Of a DNA stretch of 60,490 nt, positions 33,631 through 44,331 are shown piece after piece. The stretch spans positions 1 through 60,490 of the forward strand of contig NZ_MSTI01000015.1 of the NCBI RefSeq assembly GCF_001949125.1. The letters run 5' to 3'. The stretch is from Deinococcus marmoris. GTDB taxonomy: Bacteria; Deinococcota; Deinococci; Deinococcales; Deinococcaceae. Within the stretch, counting starts at the first letter, position 1. Every line of letters starts with the position of its first letter. The notes beneath the pieces are model-generated. The model did not search any database. It was not told where the DNA came from and saw nothing but the letters and a program-made list of their open reading frames with translations. Position numbers and translations under genes: made by a program.

Positions 33631-34791
33631 TCAGGTATCTGACATTTGCCCCAAGATTGTTGATCCTGGCCCATGCAGACTAGACAACTGCGGGGTGGCC
33701 AGTATCCGCGCTGCGCCCGCCCGCACCCCCTCGTCCGGGTCATGGAGCAGCGCACGCACATGGTCCATCTCGCCCCACTGGCCCAGCGCCCAGGCGGCGG
33801 CCTCACGGACCTCGGGGGCCGGGTCTGTCGTGCCTGCCAGCAGCAGCGGCCAGCCCTCCGGCGCACGGGTGTTGCCCAGCACCGTCAGCGCGTTGCGGGC
33901 CATGCCCTTGCGGCGCGGGCGCAGAAAGGCCGTACCAGCAAAACGGCGGTTGAATTCGCGTTCTCCAACCCCGAAGAAAGCGCTCAGATCGGGGTGGGCC
34001 AGCTCAGGCTGCGGCCTCAGCAATTCCGCCAGCGGCCCAGCTTTCCGGGACCACGGGCAGACCTCGCTGCACACGTCGCAGCCGAACAGCCAATCGCCCA
34101 TATCCGCGCGGAACTCGTGCGGAACGGGGCCACGGTGTTCGATGGTCAGGTACGAGATACAGCGCCGGGCATCGATGGTCCGGTCATTGCCAATGGCGTT
34201 CGTGGGGCAGGCGGCCACGCAACGAAAGCATTTGCCGCAGCGGTCAGGATGCGCCGTGTCGGTTCCCTCGAAAGGCAGATCGGTCAGCAGCACCGCCAGC
34301 GTCACAAAGGCTCCTAACTGCGTACTGATGGTCATGCCCGATTTGCCGCGCCACCCCAGAAACGCCCCGGAGGCAAACAGGCGTTCCATCACCGGACCGT
34401 GATCTACGTAGCCACGCGCCCGGATGCCCAGTGCAGCGGCCTCGGTTTCCAGACGGGTCAGCAGCGGCTGCAATTGATCGTGGTAATCGGGGGTCCAGGC
34501 GTAGCGGGCCACGCGCCCCACGCGGATGCCGCCCGGTGGTATGGGCGGTTCCTCGAAGGCGTGTGAGACGCCCAGCACCAGCACGCTGCCCACGCCCTCC
34601 AGCCGCGAGGACGGATCAGCCCGTGCTGGAAGCTGCCGCTCCAGGTAAGCCATGCCCGCGTGCCGCCCAGCGTCCAGCCAGCGGGCGTATTCGTCTACGG
34701 CACTGGCCGGAACGGTGGCCGCTGCCCAGCCCACCGCGTCCGCGCCCAGGCTCTGGGCCAGATCGGCGAGGAGTTCGGCGGGCGCGGTCAT
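33631..34791 (-). CDS. queG: Epoxyqueuosine reductase
   Basis: A 386-aa cobalamin and Fe-S enzyme for the last step of queuosine synthesis at tRNA position 34. The N-terminal cobalamin domain carries [10 protein letters not shown] and [11 protein letters not shown]. Two 4Fe-4S motifs follow: [16 protein letters not shown] and [11 protein letters not shown] with [10 protein letters not shown]. The C-terminal 80 residues contain HEAT-like repeats ([14 protein letters not shown]). All are standard for QueG. CATACT lies 6 nt before the ATG. Confidence 0.93.
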   Translation of the reverse strand: MTAPAELLADLAQSLGADAVGWAAATVPASAVDEYARWLDAGRHAGMAYLERQLPARADPSSRLEGVGSVLVLGVSHAFEEPPIPPGGIRVGRVARYAWTPDYHDQLQPLLTRLETEAAALGIRARGYVDHGPVMERLFASGAFLGWRGKSGMTISTQLGAFVTLAVLLTDLPFEGTDTAHPDRCGKCFRCVAACPTNAIGNDRTIDARRCISYLTIEHRGPVPHEFRADMGDWLFGCDVCSEVCPWSRKAGPLAELLRPQPELAHPDLSAFFGVGEREFNRRFAGTAFLRPRRKGMARNALTVLGNTRAPEGWPLLLAGTTDPAPEVREAAAWALGQWGEMDHVRALLHDPDEGVRAGAARILATPQLSSLHGPGSTILGQMSDT

Positions 34792-34797
34792 GGCGCA

Positions 34798-34803
34798 AGT
34801 ATG
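34798..34803 (-). promoter_or_regulatory. -10 box CATACT for queG
   Basis: Minus-strand CATACT, 6 nt before the queG ATG. First base departs from TANNNT; spacing fits the leaderless class. Confidence 0.45.
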
Positions 34804-34820
34804 GCGCGCCCGACCACATC

Positions 34821-34855
34821 AAAAAGGAGTCTCCGTCAGATGCGGGACTCCTTTC
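34821..34855 (-). terminator. Rho-independent terminator of the M16 protease gene
   Basis: On the minus strand AAAGGAGTC pairs with GACTCCTTT around a 14-nt loop, followed by a T-run. Confidence 0.85.
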
Positions 34856-34871
34856 TGGGTGGGACTTGGTT

Positions 34872-37643
<2,772 letters not shown>

Positions 37644-37774
37644 GGAACCTCCGGGGGAAAGTGTTGGGGAAATAGACGGCAACCAGCCTAGCGCCGGGGC
37701 GAAAGGGAGGTGGGCGAGTTTGCCACTTTTGGGGGTGATTTGAGATTTGGTGTTGAGGGGTGGCCGCCACGGTT

Positions 37775-37920
37775 TGACCCCTCCGCCCCTTCGGGGCACC
37801 TCCCCTCAGAAGGGAGGCAAGAGTTGCGGAATTGCCATGCTAGTCGCATTTCTCGGCTCCCTTTAAGGGGAGCTGGCTGCTTAGCAGACTGGCTGGCACA
37901 GCTCCGAAGGAGAGGGGTTA
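37775..37920 (-). repeat. Dispersed intergenic repeat, copy 3 (long subtype)
   Basis: 146 bp in the opposite orientation to copies 1 and 2. It carries an extra block TCCTTCGGAGCTGTGCCAGCC between the terminal AACCCCTC and GTCTGCT, absent from the short copies. It fills the 351-nt gap between the M16 gene and the DAHP synthase gene, together with the terminator at 37929. Confidence 0.88.
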
Positions 37921-37928
37921 TCTTTGAC

Positions 37929-37962
37929 GAAAAAAGAAGGCCCCGCACCCGGCGAGGCCCCT
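37929..37962 (-). terminator. Rho-independent terminator of the DAHP synthase gene
   Basis: On the minus strand GGCCTCGC pairs with GCGGGGCC (one G-T pair) around a 5-nt loop, followed by TTCTTTTTT. Confidence 0.82.
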
Positions 37963-37994
37963 CTTACTTCTAGTGAAACTTTTTTGCTACAAGC

Positions 37995-39086
37995 TCAGAC
38001 GCGTACAGGCAGCTTCAGCATGGAGGCCAGCGCGTCGCTGAACTGGTCGTATCCGGCGAAGTCCAGTTGCTGTTCGTTGTCGCTCAGGGCAGTGGCGGGG
38101 TTGGGGTGGACCTCGATGTGAATGCCGTCTGCGCCCACGGCCAGCGCGGCTTTGGCCAGTGGGATCAGCAGGTCACGGCGTCCGGCGGCGTGGGTCACGT
38201 CCACGATCACGGGCAGGTGGGTTTCCTGCTTGGCCAGGGCCACGGCGGACAGGTCCAGCGTGTTGCGGGTCCACTTCTCGAAGGTGCGGATGCCGCGCTC
38301 GCACAGGATGACCTCGTTGTTGCCTTCCGACAGGATGTATTCGGCGGCGTACAGCCATTCCTCGATGGTGGCGGAGAGGCCGCGTTTGAGTAGCACCGGG
38401 CGGCGGGCACGGCCCACTTCCCGCAGCAGGGCGAAGTTGTGCATGTTGCGCGCCCCGACTTGCAGGATGTCGGCGTACTCGGACACTACTTCCACGTCAC
38501 GGGTGTCCATCACTTCGGTAATGAACAGCATCTTGTTGGCGCGGGCCACCCGGCTGCCGATGATCAGGCCGTCCACGCCCATCCCCTGAAAGCCGTAGGG
38601 GCTGGTGCGGGGCTTGTACGCGCCGCCGCGCAGGATTTTCACGCCTTTGCCCGCCAGGTACTCGGCGGTCTGCTCCATCTGCTCCTCAGATTCGATGCTG
38701 CACGGCCCGGCGATGATGATGGGCGGGGAGTCGCCGCCGATCTTCACGCCGTCGATGTCCAGTACGGTGTCTTCCTTCTTGACCTTGCGCGAGACCAGCA
38801 GTTGCTTCTTGTCGTTGCTTTCTTCCAGCGCCAGACTGGCCTTGAAGATCTCCTTGAACAGGTGCTTGACCGTCGCGCCTGTGAAGGGACCGGGGTTCAG
38901 CTCTTCCAGCTCACGCAACTGGCGGTCCTCGCGGGCCGGATCATAGTGGTTAGGGCGGCCTTCCTGGGTCTTGGCGTGGCCGATCTGGGCCACCACCGTG
39001 GCGCGCTGGGACAGCAGTTTCAGCAGGTCACGGTTGATCTGATCGATCTCGGTGCGGAGGTCCTCGATGGTGCGGGGTTGTGTCAT
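37995..39086 (-). CDS. Chorismate mutase / 3-deoxy-7-phosphoheptulonate synthase
   Basis: A 363-aa bifunctional enzyme of the shikimate pathway. Residues 1-90 are an AroQ-type chorismate mutase ([22 protein letters not shown] with the paired Arg and Lys). From about 110 is the beta-type DAHP synthase barrel: [13 protein letters not shown] with the metal Cys, [16 protein letters not shown], and [11 protein letters not shown]. The mutase half probably senses prephenate or chorismate and gives feedback control, as in Bacillus. TAGACT precedes the ATG by 7 nt. Confidence 0.93.
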   Translation of the reverse strand: MTQPRTIEDLRTEIDQINRDLLKLLSQRATVVAQIGHAKTQEGRPNHYDPAREDRQLRELEELNPGPFTGATVKHLFKEIFKASLALEESNDKKQLLVSRKVKKEDTVLDIDGVKIGGDSPPIIIAGPCSIESEEQMEQTAEYLAGKGVKILRGGAYKPRTSPYGFQGMGVDGLIIGSRVARANKMLFITEVMDTRDVEVVSEYADILQVGARNMHNFALLREVGRARRPVLLKRGLSATIEEWLYAAEYILSEGNNEVILCERGIRTFEKWTRNTLDLSAVALAKQETHLPVIVDVTHAAGRRDLLIPLAKAALAVGADGIHIEVHPNPATALSDNEQQLDFAGYDQFSDALASMLKLPVRV

Positions 39087-39093
39087 ACCCCGC

Positions 39094-39099
39094 AGTCTA
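39094..39099 (-). promoter_or_regulatory. -10 box TAGACT for DAHP synthase
   Basis: Minus-strand TAGACT, 7 nt before ATG 39086; leaderless layout. Confidence 0.6.
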
Positions 39100-39131
39100 G
39101 GAAAAGCGCGCCCAAAAAGACATTCACGCGG

Positions 39132-39578
39132 CTAGTCAATTGAAAGGAGTTGTCCAACTTTGCCGTCCGGTGTGCCGTCGTCGTCAGGGGTATTGACCAT
39201 GTGGGCCGCCACCCGTGCGAGGGCCGCGTGCAGTTCCCGCGCCTCGGCCTCGCCTATCTGGGGCGTGTCCTGCAAGGCGTTTTCCATACATGCCAGCCAC
39301 GCCCGCCCGCGCGTGGGCGTGATGGCGTGCGGCACATGACGCGCCCGCAGTCGGGGCGGCCCGAAGTTCTGGTGATACAGCGGAGGCCCCCCCAGAAAAC
39401 CCGTCAGAAAGGCCAGTTGCTTCTGGGCAGTGGGAGTCAGGTCGGCGGGAAAGATGGGGGAGAGGTCCGGGTCCTGGGCCACCAGCGTGTAAAAGCGCGT
39501 GACCAGGGCGGCCAGCGCCTCCGGCCCAATGCGCTCATACAGGGAGCCGCCCGCCGAGAGTTGAATGGGCGCAGTCAT
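39132..39578 (-). CDS. Truncated haemoglobin (group II)
   Basis: A 148-aa haem protein binding O2 or NO. SLYERIGPEALAALVTRFY opens the fold, the proximal His is in LRARHVPHAITP, and the Trp of RAWLACMENAL is the G8 tryptophan typical of group II (trHbO). A C-terminal acidic extension of about 20 residues goes beyond the globin fold. ATG 39578 is fixed by TAGCCT 7 nt upstream; a longer frame to 39629 would overlap the upstream terminator's side and adds no domain. Confidence 0.87.
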   Translation of the reverse strand: MTAPIQLSAGGSLYERIGPEALAALVTRFYTLVAQDPDLSPIFPADLTPTAQKQLAFLTGFLGGPPLYHQNFGPPRLRARHVPHAITPTRGRAWLACMENALQDTPQIGEAEARELHAALARVAAHMVNTPDDDGTPDGKVGQLLSID

Positions 39579-39585
39579 AAGGGGC

Positions 39586-39591
39586 AGGCTA
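39586..39591 (-). promoter_or_regulatory. -10 box TAGCCT for the truncated haemoglobin
   Basis: Minus-strand TAGCCT, 7 nt before ATG 39578. Confidence 0.55.
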
Positions 39592-39601
39592 GCAGGCCAG
39601 C

Positions 39602-39634
39602 AAAAAAGAGAGGCGGACAAAATGCCCACCTCCC
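39602..39634 (-). terminator. Rho-independent terminator of the ABC operon
   Basis: On the minus strand GGGAGGTGGGC pairs with GTCCGCCTCTC (a few G-T and one mismatch), followed by TTTTTT. Confidence 0.75.
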
Positions 39635-39640
39635 TATAGA

Positions 39641-39666
39641 AATTTGATTCGGTGAATTTGATTCGG
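39641..39666. repeat. 12-nt direct repeat
   Basis: AATTTGATTCGG occurs twice, 2 nt apart, just past the permease stop codon. It is AT-rich compared with its surroundings. Confidence 0.8.
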
Positions 39667-39668
39667 CG

Positions 39669-40442
39669 CTAGACGTCGCGGCGGTCAAAGGCGTAGATCG
39701 CCATTAAACCGAAGCCCAGGGTGTAGATCAGCAGCAGGATCAGCGGCTGCCCGATGTCGCCCTGCTGCACGTAAACCCCGAAGTGCGAGGTCAGCAGGAT
39801 GCGCTGGAGGGCTTCGGGCAGCACCACCAGCAGGCGCATGACGATCAATGTGGCAAAGGTGGCCAGCGCCGAGGCCGCCGTGTTCAGGAACAGCACGCCG
39901 AACAGCAGCGACAGGGCGGCCACCGGCATCAGCACGATGGCGGCCAGGAACGCGCCGCGCAGCACCTGCCCGAACGCCTCGCCGCCCGAGAGCTGGCCCA
40001 CGCCCACGAACAGCCCTGGCCCCAGCCCGGTGCCGCCCGTGAAGTTGCCGAAGCCCAGCGGAATGCCCGCCAGCAACGATCCGGCCACGGTGGTGATGAT
40101 CAGCAGAAACGGAAAGACCAGCGCGGCGATCAGCTTGCTGGCAATGACCTTGGTGCGGTCCACTGGGCGCAGTAGCAGCGGCGCGAGGGTGCCCTGCGCC
40201 GTTTCCGAACCGATGGTCTCGGCCACCGTGACCGCGATGAACAGTGGCAGCAGGTACTGGATGGTCACGCCGATGCTGACGGCGGGCAACTGCCAGCCGC
40301 TGATCATGTTGACCTGGATCAGCGCGCTCAGGCGCGGGGCGAAGGCCCAGATCAGCGGCAGCAGAAAGGTCACGATCAGGGCCAGTTTGGCGCTGCGCGA
40401 TCCCAGCAGTTTGCGAAATTCCAGCAGCAGCAGGGTCAGCAT
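39669..40442 (-). CDS. ABC-2 type exporter permease
   Basis: A 257-aa membrane protein with six hydrophobic segments, the pore partner of the ATPase encoded 49 nt upstream. The [25 protein letters not shown] stretch is the coupling region typical of ABC-2 permeases of the NatB/bacitracin-export kind. Substrate unknown; export of a drug, lipid or Na+ are family possibilities. Ends at a clear terminator. Confidence 0.85.
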   Translation of the reverse strand: MLTLLLLEFRKLLGSRSAKLALIVTFLLPLIWAFAPRLSALIQVNMISGWQLPAVSIGVTIQYLLPLFIAVTVAETIGSETAQGTLAPLLLRPVDRTKVIASKLIAALVFPFLLIITTVAGSLLAGIPLGFGNFTGGTGLGPGLFVGVGQLSGGEAFGQVLRGAFLAAIVLMPVAALSLLFGVLFLNTAASALATFATLIVMRLLVVLPEALQRILLTSHFGVYVQQGDIGQPLILLLIYTLGFGLMAIYAFDRRDV

Positions 40443-40491
40443 GGCTGCCGCCGGGACACTCGGAGAAGGGTGGAAAAAGAGGGGGTGTTCA

Positions 40492-41430
40492 TCAGGCTTT
40501 CTCCACGCGCTCGCGGTAATACTCGTACAGGTCGAAGTGATCGGGGCTGGCCTCGAAGACCCGGATGCCCTCCTCGCTCAGGCGGGCCAGGGCGTCGGGC
40601 ACGCGGGCCTCGCCGCCCAGGTGCGCGATGGCGAACGGAGTGCGGGTACTGACCTTGCGGACAAACGGCAGCCGCTCCAGCACCGCCGCCGCGCCCACCG
40701 GATCGTCCACCCGGAAGCGGTAGGCCGCCTGCCGGGCACGCAGGTCCACGGTGTCCACCAGACGGCCCCCGGTCAGGATGCCCACGGTGTGCGCGTAGGT
40801 GGCGATTTCCCGCAGGTGGTGCGTGCTGAGGACCACCGCGCAGCCGTCGGTGGCCATGCTGGTCACGATCCGGTGGATCAGCCCGATGCCCAGCGGGTCC
40901 AGACCGCTGGTCGGCTCGTCCAGGATCAGCACCTTGGGATCGGCCAGGATGGCGCTCGCCACGCCCAGCCGTTGCCGCTGGCCCAGCGAGTACTCCTGCA
41001 CCTTGCGGTCCGCCATGCGCGTGAGTTCCAGCAGCGCCAGCACCTCGCGCAGCCGTTCGCGGGGCACCCGTCTGCCGCCGGGGGCCATTGCAGACAGATT
41101 GGCGTGGATTTGCAGGTTCTGGTTGCCGGTGAACTGCGTGTAGAACTTGGCCGGAGCCTCCACCACCGCGCCCAGGAATGCGCGGGCGCGGGCACCGTCG
41201 GTATGCACGTCGCGGCCCATCAGACGGATCTCGCCGTCGGTGGGAAAGGCCAGGCCGGTCATACAGCGGATCAAGGTGGTCTTGCCGGTGCCGTTGGGGC
41301 CGGTCAGGGCGTAAACCTCACCGGGGCGGACGTTCAGGAAGATCTCTTCCAGAACGCTGTGGTTGCCATATCTCTTGTTTAGCCCACGCACCTCAATGGC
41401 GGGAATGGCGGGCGCGCCTTGCTTCGTCAC
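40492..41430 (-). CDS. ABC transporter ATP-binding protein
   Basis: A 312-aa ATPase. Walker A GPNGTGKT (44-51), a signature motif read as YSLGQRQRL (147-155) instead of LSGGQ, Walker B VLILDEP (167-173) and the H-loop in LSTHHLRE. The last 90 residues form the C-terminal extension seen in ABC-2 exporters. The GTG at 41430 follows TAAGGT with 6 nt spacing. It forms an operon with the permease gene. Confidence 0.9.
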   Translation of the reverse strand: MTKQGAPAIPAIEVRGLNKRYGNHSVLEEIFLNVRPGEVYALTGPNGTGKTTLIRCMTGLAFPTDGEIRLMGRDVHTDGARARAFLGAVVEAPAKFYTQFTGNQNLQIHANLSAMAPGGRRVPRERLREVLALLELTRMADRKVQEYSLGQRQRLGVASAILADPKVLILDEPTSGLDPLGIGLIHRIVTSMATDGCAVVLSTHHLREIATYAHTVGILTGGRLVDTVDLRARQAAYRFRVDDPVGAAAVLERLPFVRKVSTRTPFAIAHLGGEARVPDALARLSEEGIRVFEASPDHFDLYEYYRERVEKA

Positions 41431-41436
41431 TCCGAT

Positions 41437-41442
41437 ACCTTA
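41437..41442 (-). promoter_or_regulatory. -10 box TAAGGT for the ABC operon
   Basis: Minus-strand TAAGGT, 6 nt before the GTG at 41430. Confidence 0.5.
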
Positions 41443-41491
41443 ACGCGGGATGAATCAACAAGTTCTTACAATTGCGTTCGCCCATGTTGAA

Positions 41492-41517
41492 GGGCGGTGG
41501 GGAGAGCTGCGCCGCCC
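41492..41517 (-). terminator. Possible hairpin after mqnD
   Basis: GGGCGG and CCGCCC pair around a 14-nt loop in the gap after mqnD; only CTTC follows on the minus strand. Confidence 0.35.
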
Positions 41518-41569
41518 CCTCCGATTTGAGGTCGGCTTCCGTCCAGGCTGGAATCGGCCCGCCTGATCT

Positions 41570-42418
41570 TCAGGGACGCTCCACGAACAGCGGTAAATCT
41601 GACGCCTCCACCGCGCCCACTTCCACGGCCCGGCGGTGCAATTCCTGCACGGCGCGCGTGCCTTCCTCGCCCACGTCCAGGCTGAACGGATTCACGTACA
41701 GGTCGATGTGCGCCTGCATGACCTCGTCGGCCATTTCCAGCGCGTGCTGCCGGATATAGGCGCGCGAGGCTTCTGGGTTGGCATAAGCGTAATCCAGGCT
41801 GGCCCGCACCGAAACGTTGAGCGCCCATTGCATCTCCGGGGCCAGATCACGGCGGACCAGGATTGCGCCCAGTGGCAGCGGCAGGCCGGTCTCGCCCTCC
41901 CACCACGCGCCCAGATCCAGATGCTTGCTCAGGCCGTGCTGCGGGTAGGTGAAGCGCGACTCGTGGATGATCAGGCCCGCGTCCACTTCACCGCGTTCCA
42001 CGGCGGGCATCACCGCGTCGTAACGCATCCGCACGACGTTGACTTCGGGGTAGACCAGCCGGAGCAGCAGTTCGGCGGTGGTGAGCGCTCCAGGCGAGGC
42101 CACCGTCAGCCCGTTCAGATCCCCGATGTCGCCGCGCGTCACGATCAGCGGTCCCACGCCGCGCCCCAGCGCCCCGCCCGCGCGCAGGGCCACGTACCCG
42201 TCCATCACGCCAAAATACGCGCGGTAACTGATCTTGGTCATGGGCAGGCGGCCATCCACGGCCCAGTCGTTCAGGGTCTGCACGTCCTCCAGCACCTCCT
42301 GCACGGGCAGGGGCGCGGGCACCAGCCCGGCGTGCAGCGCGTGGAAGATGAAGGTGTCGTTGGGGCAGAAGGAATAGCCCAGTTGCAGGGGAGCGGGGGT
42401 CTGGGGGGGGAGGTTCAT
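41570..42418 (-). CDS. mqnD: 1,4-dihydroxy-6-naphthoate synthase
   Basis: A 282-aa enzyme of the futalosine route to menaquinone, turning cyclic dehypoxanthinylfutalosine into dihydroxynaphthoate. The two-lobed periplasmic-binding-protein fold opens with LGYSFCPNDTFIFHAL, and HESRFTYPQHGL carries the key His. TKISYRAYFG and SPGALTTAELLLRL line the cleft. The MqnD signature CPNDTF separates it from MqnA. No other mqn genes are nearby. TACCCT lies 8 nt before the ATG. Confidence 0.92.
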   Translation of the reverse strand: MNLPPQTPAPLQLGYSFCPNDTFIFHALHAGLVPAPLPVQEVLEDVQTLNDWAVDGRLPMTKISYRAYFGVMDGYVALRAGGALGRGVGPLIVTRGDIGDLNGLTVASPGALTTAELLLRLVYPEVNVVRMRYDAVMPAVERGEVDAGLIIHESRFTYPQHGLSKHLDLGAWWEGETGLPLPLGAILVRRDLAPEMQWALNVSVRASLDYAYANPEASRAYIRQHALEMADEVMQAHIDLYVNPFSLDVGEEGTRAVQELHRRAVEVGAVEASDLPLFVERP

Positions 42419-42426
42419 TGAGAATC

Positions 42427-42432
42427 AGGGTA
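42427..42432 (-). promoter_or_regulatory. -10 box TACCCT for mqnD
   Basis: Minus-strand TACCCT, 8 nt before ATG 42418. Confidence 0.5.
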
Positions 42433-42460
42433 CGCCTGAACCCGCGCCCCGGTCAGCAAT

Positions 42461-43360
42461 TCAGCGCACGTCCTTCAGGACTGCCCGCGCCTCATCCGCG
42501 TCGCGGGCCAGTTGCGCCTTCAGTTCGTCCAGGCCGCCGAATTTCTGCTCGCCGCGCAGGTGCGAGAAGAACTTGACCTGAAGCTCCTTGCCGTAGAGGT
42601 TGCCCTCGAAGTCGAACAGATGGACCTCGAAGCGGCGTGTTTTACCGTTCACGGTGGGCCGGAAACCCACGTTCGCCATGCCGTGCCAGCGCTCGCCCCG
42701 GTCTCCCAGGGCCACCACCGCAAATACGCCCAGCGGCAGCGCCTTGCCGTCCGGCACGCCGATATTGGCGGTGGGCCAGCCAATCGTGCGGCCCAGTTGA
42801 TCGCCGTGGATCACCACGCCCTGCGCGTCGTAATGGCGGCCCAGCAGGCGGCCTGCGCCGTCCACGTCGCCGTCTGAGAGCAGTTCGCGGATGCGGGTAC
42901 TCTTGATGTCCTCGCCGCCCAGTTGGTGCATCGGCAGGGCCACCACCTCGCCCGCCACGCCGCGCAGGTCTTCCACGCCCCCAGCGCGTCCGCGCCCGAA
43001 ATGAAAGTCCTCGCCCACCACCACGGTGCGCGGGCGCAGCGTCCGCAGATCGTCCAGAAACGCCTCCTTGGGGCGGGCGGCGAATTCGGGGGTAAATGAC
43101 ATGGCAATCGTTTCATCCACGCCGTAGCGGGCCAGCAGGTCCAGTTTCTCTGGCAGGGTGGACAGGAATTCCACGCCCTGGGTCAGCACCCGCGTGGGCG
43201 GATCGAAGGTATAGACCACGCTGGGGACGCGGTGTTCGCGCGCCTTGGCCTTCAGTTGCGCGATCAATGCCTGATGTCCCAGATGCACGCCGTCGAAGGA
43301 GCCGACGGCCACCACCGTTTCGGTGTCGGGGCGCTGGGCGGGCGAAACGTAGGTCTTCAC
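42461..43360 (-). CDS. ribF: Bifunctional riboflavin kinase / FAD synthetase
   Basis: A 299-aa enzyme making FMN and then FAD. The N-terminal adenylyltransferase shows VGSFDGVHLGHQALI (HxGH class) and the KSTRIRELLSDGD motif. The C-terminal riboflavin kinase shows GRTIGWPTANIGVPDGKALP and the YGKELQVKFFSHLRGEQKF tail. Its GTG overlaps the nudix stop by 4 nt (GTGA), so the two are translationally coupled. Coupling to a hydrolase of ADP-ribose or FAD-like compounds suggests shared dinucleotide metabolism. Confidence 0.93.
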   Translation of the reverse strand: MKTYVSPAQRPDTETVVAVGSFDGVHLGHQALIAQLKAKAREHRVPSVVYTFDPPTRVLTQGVEFLSTLPEKLDLLARYGVDETIAMSFTPEFAARPKEAFLDDLRTLRPRTVVVGEDFHFGRGRAGGVEDLRGVAGEVVALPMHQLGGEDIKSTRIRELLSDGDVDGAGRLLGRHYDAQGVVIHGDQLGRTIGWPTANIGVPDGKALPLGVFAVVALGDRGERWHGMANVGFRPTVNGKTRRFEVHLFDFEGNLYGKELQVKFFSHLRGEQKFGGLDELKAQLARDADEARAVLKDVR

Positions 43361-43875
43361 TCGTCCGCCACCGGACTCTGCCCATGCAGGCTCTGAAGGG
43401 CGTACAGCGCCGCTGCAAGGGTTGTCGCGCTGCCGATGATGCGGCCCTCGCGCAGGCCGTCCAGCACTTTCTGGGGGGCCATCCAGACCACCTCGATGTC
43501 CTCGTCGTCGTCCTGGGGCAGGCGGCTCTCGCGCAGGTTCGTCGCCTGAAACACGTACAGTTGCTCGTCGCAGAAGCCGGGGCTGGAATAAAAGCGGGTC
43601 AGCAGGCGCATCTCGCCGTCCAGTCCGGCCTCCTCCTGCAACTCGCGGCGGGCGGCGGCCTCGGGCGATTCCTCGCCGTCGATCAGGCCCGCCGGGGCTT
43701 CCAGGGTGTGGGCGTCCACGGCGCGGCGGAGCTGGCGCACCAGCAGCATCTCGCCCGCATCGTTCAGGGCCAGCACGGCCACCGCGTCGGCATGGCGGAT
43801 CACCTCCCACTTGTTGTCCAGCAGTTCCAGTTTCAGGATGTGTCCGTCGTAGATGGTCCGGGCGTCGCCAGTCAT
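43357..43875 (-). CDS. Nudix hydrolase, ADP-ribose pyrophosphatase type
   Basis: A 172-aa hydrolase. The nudix box is complete: from GLIDGEESPEAAARREL to QEEAGL, with the REx2EE metal-binding core. The preceding VRQLRRAVDAHTLEAPAG (R-Q-R and E-x-P-A-G) is typical of the ADP-ribose/NDP-sugar subfamily NudF. ATG 43875 fits TACAAT 6 nt upstream. A run of four C-tracts (possible G-quadruplex on the coding strand) lies some 85-110 nt upstream. Confidence 0.9.
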   Translation of the reverse strand: MTGDARTIYDGHILKLELLDNKWEVIRHADAVAVLALNDAGEMLLVRQLRRAVDAHTLEAPAGLIDGEESPEAAARRELQEEAGLDGEMRLLTRFYSSPGFCDEQLYVFQATNLRESRLPQDDDEDIEVVWMAPQKVLDGLREGRIIGSATTLAAALYALQSLHGQSPVADE

Positions 43876-43881
43876 GCGGGC

Positions 43882-43887
43882 ATTGTA
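43882..43887 (-). promoter_or_regulatory. -10 box TACAAT for nudix-ribF
   Basis: Minus-strand TACAAT, 6 nt before ATG 43875; leaderless layout. Confidence 0.65.
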
Positions 43888-43958
43888 GGGATTTGGGGCT
43901 GGGTGGCCTGTGGGCGGGGAGGCCAAGCGTCCTGGAAGGCTGAGGCTTTAGCTATTTG

Positions 43959-43996
43959 CCCCACCCCCCAGCCCCCATCCCCAGGGGGGACGGGGG
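43959..43996 (-). other. G-quadruplex-capable tract upstream of nudix-ribF
   Basis: Four C-runs of 4-6 (43959-43962, 43964-43969, 43972-43976, 43979-43982) give GGGG-AT-GGGGG-CT-GGGGGG-T-GGGG on the minus strand. Two G-runs on the plus strand follow at once, so a competing hairpin is also possible. Confidence 0.65.
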
Positions 43997-44318
43997 AGCT
44001 AACGTTGCACTGGGCAGGGGTTATCGGGTGTTATCGGCGGGAAAGGGCGGTGGTCTTCGGGTCTGATGCCCGGCTCCGTCACGCTGACTGCGGCCCGTCC
44101 GCTTCGCGCCCGACGGCCTTCGGTTGCTGTCTCGGTGTCGATTTCAGGGCTTGCATGAAACAAGATGGCCTGGCTTTTAGCTCCTCCCCCCTTGCGGGGG
44201 ACTGGTACAGCTCGCACTGCGAGAGGCTGGGAGGGGGGTGGCAGGCGGAGCCTGCTCTTGCTCATCCACCTACAGTTAGGCTGTCTGTCCAGAACCCTCC
44301 ACCCTGACCGCCCCCAAA
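43997..44318. other. Intergenic stretch with no supported gene
   Basis: No protein-coding pattern holds up here. Around 44184-44237 are nested inverted pieces: CTCCCCCC with GGGAGGGGGG, and CTCGCA with TGCGAG. They look like another decayed repeat. The rest shows nothing I can name. Confidence 0.5.
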
Positions 44319-44324
44319 TACAAT
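44319..44324 (+). promoter_or_regulatory. -10 box TACAAT for tilS-tadA
   Basis: TACAAT ends 7 nt before ATG 44332 and overlaps the earlier in-frame ATG at 44323, so the later start is preferred. Confidence 0.65.
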
Positions 44325-44331
44325 GCCTTCC

